From contig CAZUPI010000032.1 in the NCBI GenBank assembly GCA_964621755.1, positions 1 to 26,277 of the forward strand: a stretch of DNA of 26,277 bases, given 5' to 3'. The stretch's first letter is position 1, and every line of letters begins with the position of its first letter. The notes under the pieces are model-generated. The model was not told the origin of the DNA, did no database searches, and was given only the letters and a program-made list of their open reading frames with translations. Positions 23,915-26,277 of this stretch are shown piece after piece. A program made the position numbers and the translations under genes. This stretch comes from UMGS1696 sp964621755 (GTDB taxonomy: Bacteria; Bacillota; Clostridia; Oscillospirales; CAG-272).

Positions 23915-25819
23915 ATGGAGTTTACCCTGAAGATTCATTTTGACGATAATACCTTTTCAGAATCAATGTGCAAAACGACCGAAAACGATGGTGCAATCGC
24001 AGTATATGCCGATTATACTGGTTCTGACCGTAAAATTTGCTCTGAGCATGGTGCTGATATTGTTATCCCGCTTCCCGCTCTTGATTCCTATATGGCGGAC
24101 CATAGGCATTCGGAATTCTGGTGCTCGCCTGCATTTGGCAAAGACCCTCGAGACACCCCAATAGAAACACAGCATTTTATCTACCGCAAGGCCGATAGCG
24201 GCACATGGGGCGTTATTATTCCCGTTGTATCTGAGGATTATAAGTGCATCTTAAAAGGAACGCCCGATGGACTGACCGCTGTGATGTACTCGTGGTATGG
24301 TGAGCTCACCTCTTGTACAGGACTTGCATTTGTTATGGCAGAGGGAGAGAATCCATTTATCCTCACCAAAACGTGTGTCAAATATGCACTTGAAATTTTA
24401 AATAATGGTTGTACTACGCGTGAGAACCGCAGATATCCTGAAATTTTTGAATATCTTGGCTGGTGTAGCTGGGATGCGCTTCAAATCCGCGTCTCTGAGG
24501 AGGGACTTGCCGACAAATGTGACGAATTCAAATCCAAAAAGATTCCCATAAAGTGGGTGATTATCGATGATATGTGGGCGGAAATTGCAAACTTTAACGA
24601 CGCGTCCTACGCAACACGCAGCGAAATGTTCGCACTCATGCACTCTTCCTCTATGTACGGCTTCGAGGCATCCTATACAAGATTTCCACATGGGCTGGCA
24701 CATGCAATCGACCGCATTCACTCATATGAGATAAAGGTGGGAATGTGGCACCCCACAACCGGATATTGGTGCGGACTTGACCCAAAAGGAGAGGCGTATA
24801 AAAAGCTGAGGCCCTATACCTACATCACCGCTGACGGCAAAATCATTGGCGACTGGCACGAAATGAACGCGTTCGGCTATTTTAATACCATTCATGCCTT
24901 TTTAAAACAGTGCAGCGCGGATTTTTTGAAAGTTGACAACCAAAGCATGACCCGCCGTTTCTACAAAGGATGTGATTCTGTCGGCAAAGTCACCCGTACA
25001 TGGCACCGCGGTTTGGAAGCTTCCGTAGGGCTGAATTTTGATAATACCATGATCAATTGCATGGGTATGGCTTCTGAAGATATGTGGAATCGTCCATACA
25101 GCAGCATCTCTCGTTGCAGCGACGATTTCCAACCGGAAGACCGCCCGTGGTTTACGAAACATATTTTACAGTGTACGTACAATTCCATCCTCCAGGGACA
25201 GTTTTACTGGAACGATTACGATATGTGGTGGACCGATGATACACAGGCGGTCAAAAACAGTGTTCTTCGCGCCATATCTGGCGGTCCGATTTACATCAGT
25301 GATGAAATCGGAAGAAGCAGGGCGGAAATTTTGAAACCACTCGTATTCGAGGATGGTCGAATTCTCCGGTGTGACCGCAGCGGTATGCCGACCGCTGACT
25401 GTCTTACTGTCAATCCTGAAACCTCCGATAAGCCGCTAAAAATTCAGAATGTCAGAAATGATTCCGGCATCGTTGCGGCGTTCAATATTACGAAAGAACA
25501 GCATAAAATAACCGGTTCAGTAAAACCGTCAGATGTACCGGGCCTTGAAGGTGACACTTTTGTTATCTATGAACATTTCACAGGAGAATATCACATTGTT
25601 TCCTATGATGAATCTGTCGAATTTTCCCTTGAAAATATCGACGACTTCCGTTTGTTCCTCATTATCCCCTATCTTAACCGCTTCGCGTCGATCGGTCTTA
25701 TTGATAAATTCATTTCCACAGCCGCAATTACGCAGCGAATCGGTGAAAATGTAACTTTGTATGAGCATGGCAGATACGCCTATGTAAAAAACGAAATATT
25801 ATTTATAGAGGGAAAATAA
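23915..25819 (+). CDS. GH36-type enzyme, raffinose synthase (Sip1)-like
   Basis: A 634-residue protein with GAAGGAG before its ATG. An N-terminal beta-rich region (1-165) leads into a TIM barrel with LGWCSWDAL (181-189), WVIIDDMW (214-221), FLKVDNQS (337-344, Asp341 the likely nucleophile) and RCSDD (400-404, with a candidate acid/base Asp). WNDYDMWW (432-439) and the C-terminal beta domain complete the pattern of raffinose-synthase-like GH36 proteins. The family contains alpha-galactosidases and galactosyl transferases; bacterial members of this branch mostly hydrolyse alpha-galactosides. No signal peptide is present, so the substrate is imported. The next gene starts one base after its stop, so the two are co-transcribed. 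With the facing GH32 it could dismantle raffinose-family sugars. Confidence 0.9.
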   Translation: MEFTLKIHFDDNTFSESMCKTTENDGAIAVYADYTGSDRKICSEHGADIVIPLPALDSYMADHRHSEFWCSPAFGKDPRDTPIETQHFIYRKADSGTWGVIIPVVSEDYKCILKGTPDGLTAVMYSWYGELTSCTGLAFVMAEGENPFILTKTCVKYALEILNNGCTTRENRRYPEIFEYLGWCSWDALQIRVSEEGLADKCDEFKSKKIPIKWVIIDDMWAEIANFNDASYATRSEMFALMHSSSMYGFEASYTRFPHGLAHAIDRIHSYEIKVGMWHPTTGYWCGLDPKGEAYKKLRPYTYITADGKIIGDWHEMNAFGYFNTIHAFLKQCSADFLKVDNQSMTRRFYKGCDSVGKVTRTWHRGLEASVGLNFDNTMINCMGMASEDMWNRPYSSISRCSDDFQPEDRPWFTKHILQCTYNSILQGQFYWNDYDMWWTDDTQAVKNSVLRAISGGPIYISDEIGRSRAEILKPLVFEDGRILRCDRSGMPTADCLTVNPETSDKPLKIQNVRNDSGIVAAFNITKEQHKITGSVKPSDVPGLEGDTFVIYEHFTGEYHIVSYDESVEFSLENIDDFRLFLIIPYLNRFASIGLIDKFISTAAITQRIGENVTLYEHGRYAYVKNEILFIEGK

Positions 25820-25820
25820 A

Positions 25821-26277
25821 ATGTCAGAAAAAATCATCTATTTACCAGACTTTCAATCGGAAAATGATACAGAAACCTTCGCTCATGCTATGAACTACCT
25901 GCGCGAAAAACCTGGAACCACTCTCATTGTACCTCCCGGTACATACAAAATCACAAGTGAGCTTGCCAGAAACGCGCAGCACGCAGTTATGACCGGAAAA
26001 TGGGGTGCTAATCCGCAGGGAGTCATGTTCAATCCGAAATATTTATACACCCGTGGCATTTCGCTTGATGGGCAGCAGGGAAGCCGCATCCTTGCAGACG
26101 GCGTTACCATCTTGGTTGACGGATTTATGGAACCTATTTCGGTCATCAACTGTTCCAATATCGAAATCCGCGGTATGACCATCGACCACAAACGCAAGCC
26201 TTACAGCCGCGGCATAATCAAGGAACTTGGTACAGTGGATGAAAAAGGGCTGCGCACATGTATCATCGAATTCGATG
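25821..26277 (+). CDS. Right-handed beta-helix (pectate-lyase-like) protein, 5' part
   Basis: The ATG at 25821 follows the GH36 stop after one base; GAGGG at 25809-25813 is its ribosome binding site, inside the previous gene. The frame stays open to the right edge (152 codons seen). The N-terminus (IYLPDFQSENDTETFAHAMN, then LIVPPGTYKI) is the start of a parallel beta-helix, as in polygalacturonases and related enzymes. Strand turns such as MEPISVINCSNIEIRGMTID follow. The layout, with a GxMxPIS strand before the helix, recalls GH110 alpha-1,3-galactosidases. This would fit the GH36 partner, but the catalytic residues are not in the window and I cannot confirm it. No signal peptide is seen. 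Confidence 0.75.
   Translation, partial: MSEKIIYLPDFQSENDTETFAHAMNYLREKPGTTLIVPPGTYKITSELARNAQHAVMTGKWGANPQGVMFNPKYLYTRGISLDGQQGSRILADGVTILVDGFMEPISVINCSNIEIRGMTIDHKRKPYSRGIIKELGTVDEKGLRTCIIEFD

Overview
The window looks like a chromosomal segment of an anaerobic, endospore-forming, gut-type clostridium, perhaps from the Ruminococcaceae/Oscillospiraceae area. The pointers are an alpha/beta small acid-soluble spore protein gene, clostridial families such as DUF6110 and DUF6198, glycyl-radical enzyme remains, many glycoside hydrolases, moderate-to-low GC, and strong sigma-A promoters (TTGACA-17-TATAAT) with AGGAGG-type ribosome binding sites. No tRNA, rRNA, CRISPR array or intact insertion sequence was seen. 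Genus is not claimed.

Layout, left to right. (1) 1-436: 3' end of an asparagine synthetase gene and its terminator. (2) 638-3304: a small cassette with a 26-residue membrane peptide, a DUF6110 protein and a heavy-metal-type P-type ATPase without the CPC motif. (3) 3471-4037: an alpha/beta SASP gene whose 3' end is replaced by unrelated sequence, followed by unassigned DNA. (4) 4038-8809: a heterodimeric ABC exporter on the minus strand, divergent from a LysR regulator. (5) 8895-10433: a MATE efflux gene with a near-ideal promoter and operator-like palindromes, but broken by one frameshift. (6) 10497-15805: an aldo/keto reductase, a GH43-like fragment, a solute-binding lipoprotein broken by two single-base insertions, a SemiSWEET-like protein, a DUF6198 membrane protein behind a structured leader with a terminator hairpin, and a decayed glycyl-radical enzyme. 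(7) 15889-20158: GH5 and comF on the minus strand, a sugar isomerase-like TIM barrel and a glycerophosphodiesterase on the plus strand, and a broken EamA transporter. (8) 20166-26277: a carbohydrate locus with a minus-strand operon (DivIVA-like coiled coil, XRE-TPR regulator, GH32) facing a plus-strand operon (GH36 raffinose-synthase-like enzyme, then a beta-helix protein that runs off the window).

How it fits together. The right third reads as intracellular oligosaccharide use. GH36 and GH32 have the chemistry to split the galactosyl and fructosyl ends of raffinose-type sugars, and neither shows a signal peptide. The XRE-TPR protein is the obvious local regulator. The left half is dominated by export (P-type ATPase, ABC pair, MATE).

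Between about 9.7 and 20.1 kb, five loci are broken (MATE, GH43-like, lipoprotein, glycyl-radical enzyme, EamA). Several lesions are single-base changes, three of them in A or C/G runs. This is either local gene decay or residual assembly error, and reads would be needed to decide. The items most worth following up are the leader RNA before the DUF6198 gene, the CPC-less ATPase cassette, and the DivIVA-like/XRE/GH32 operon.
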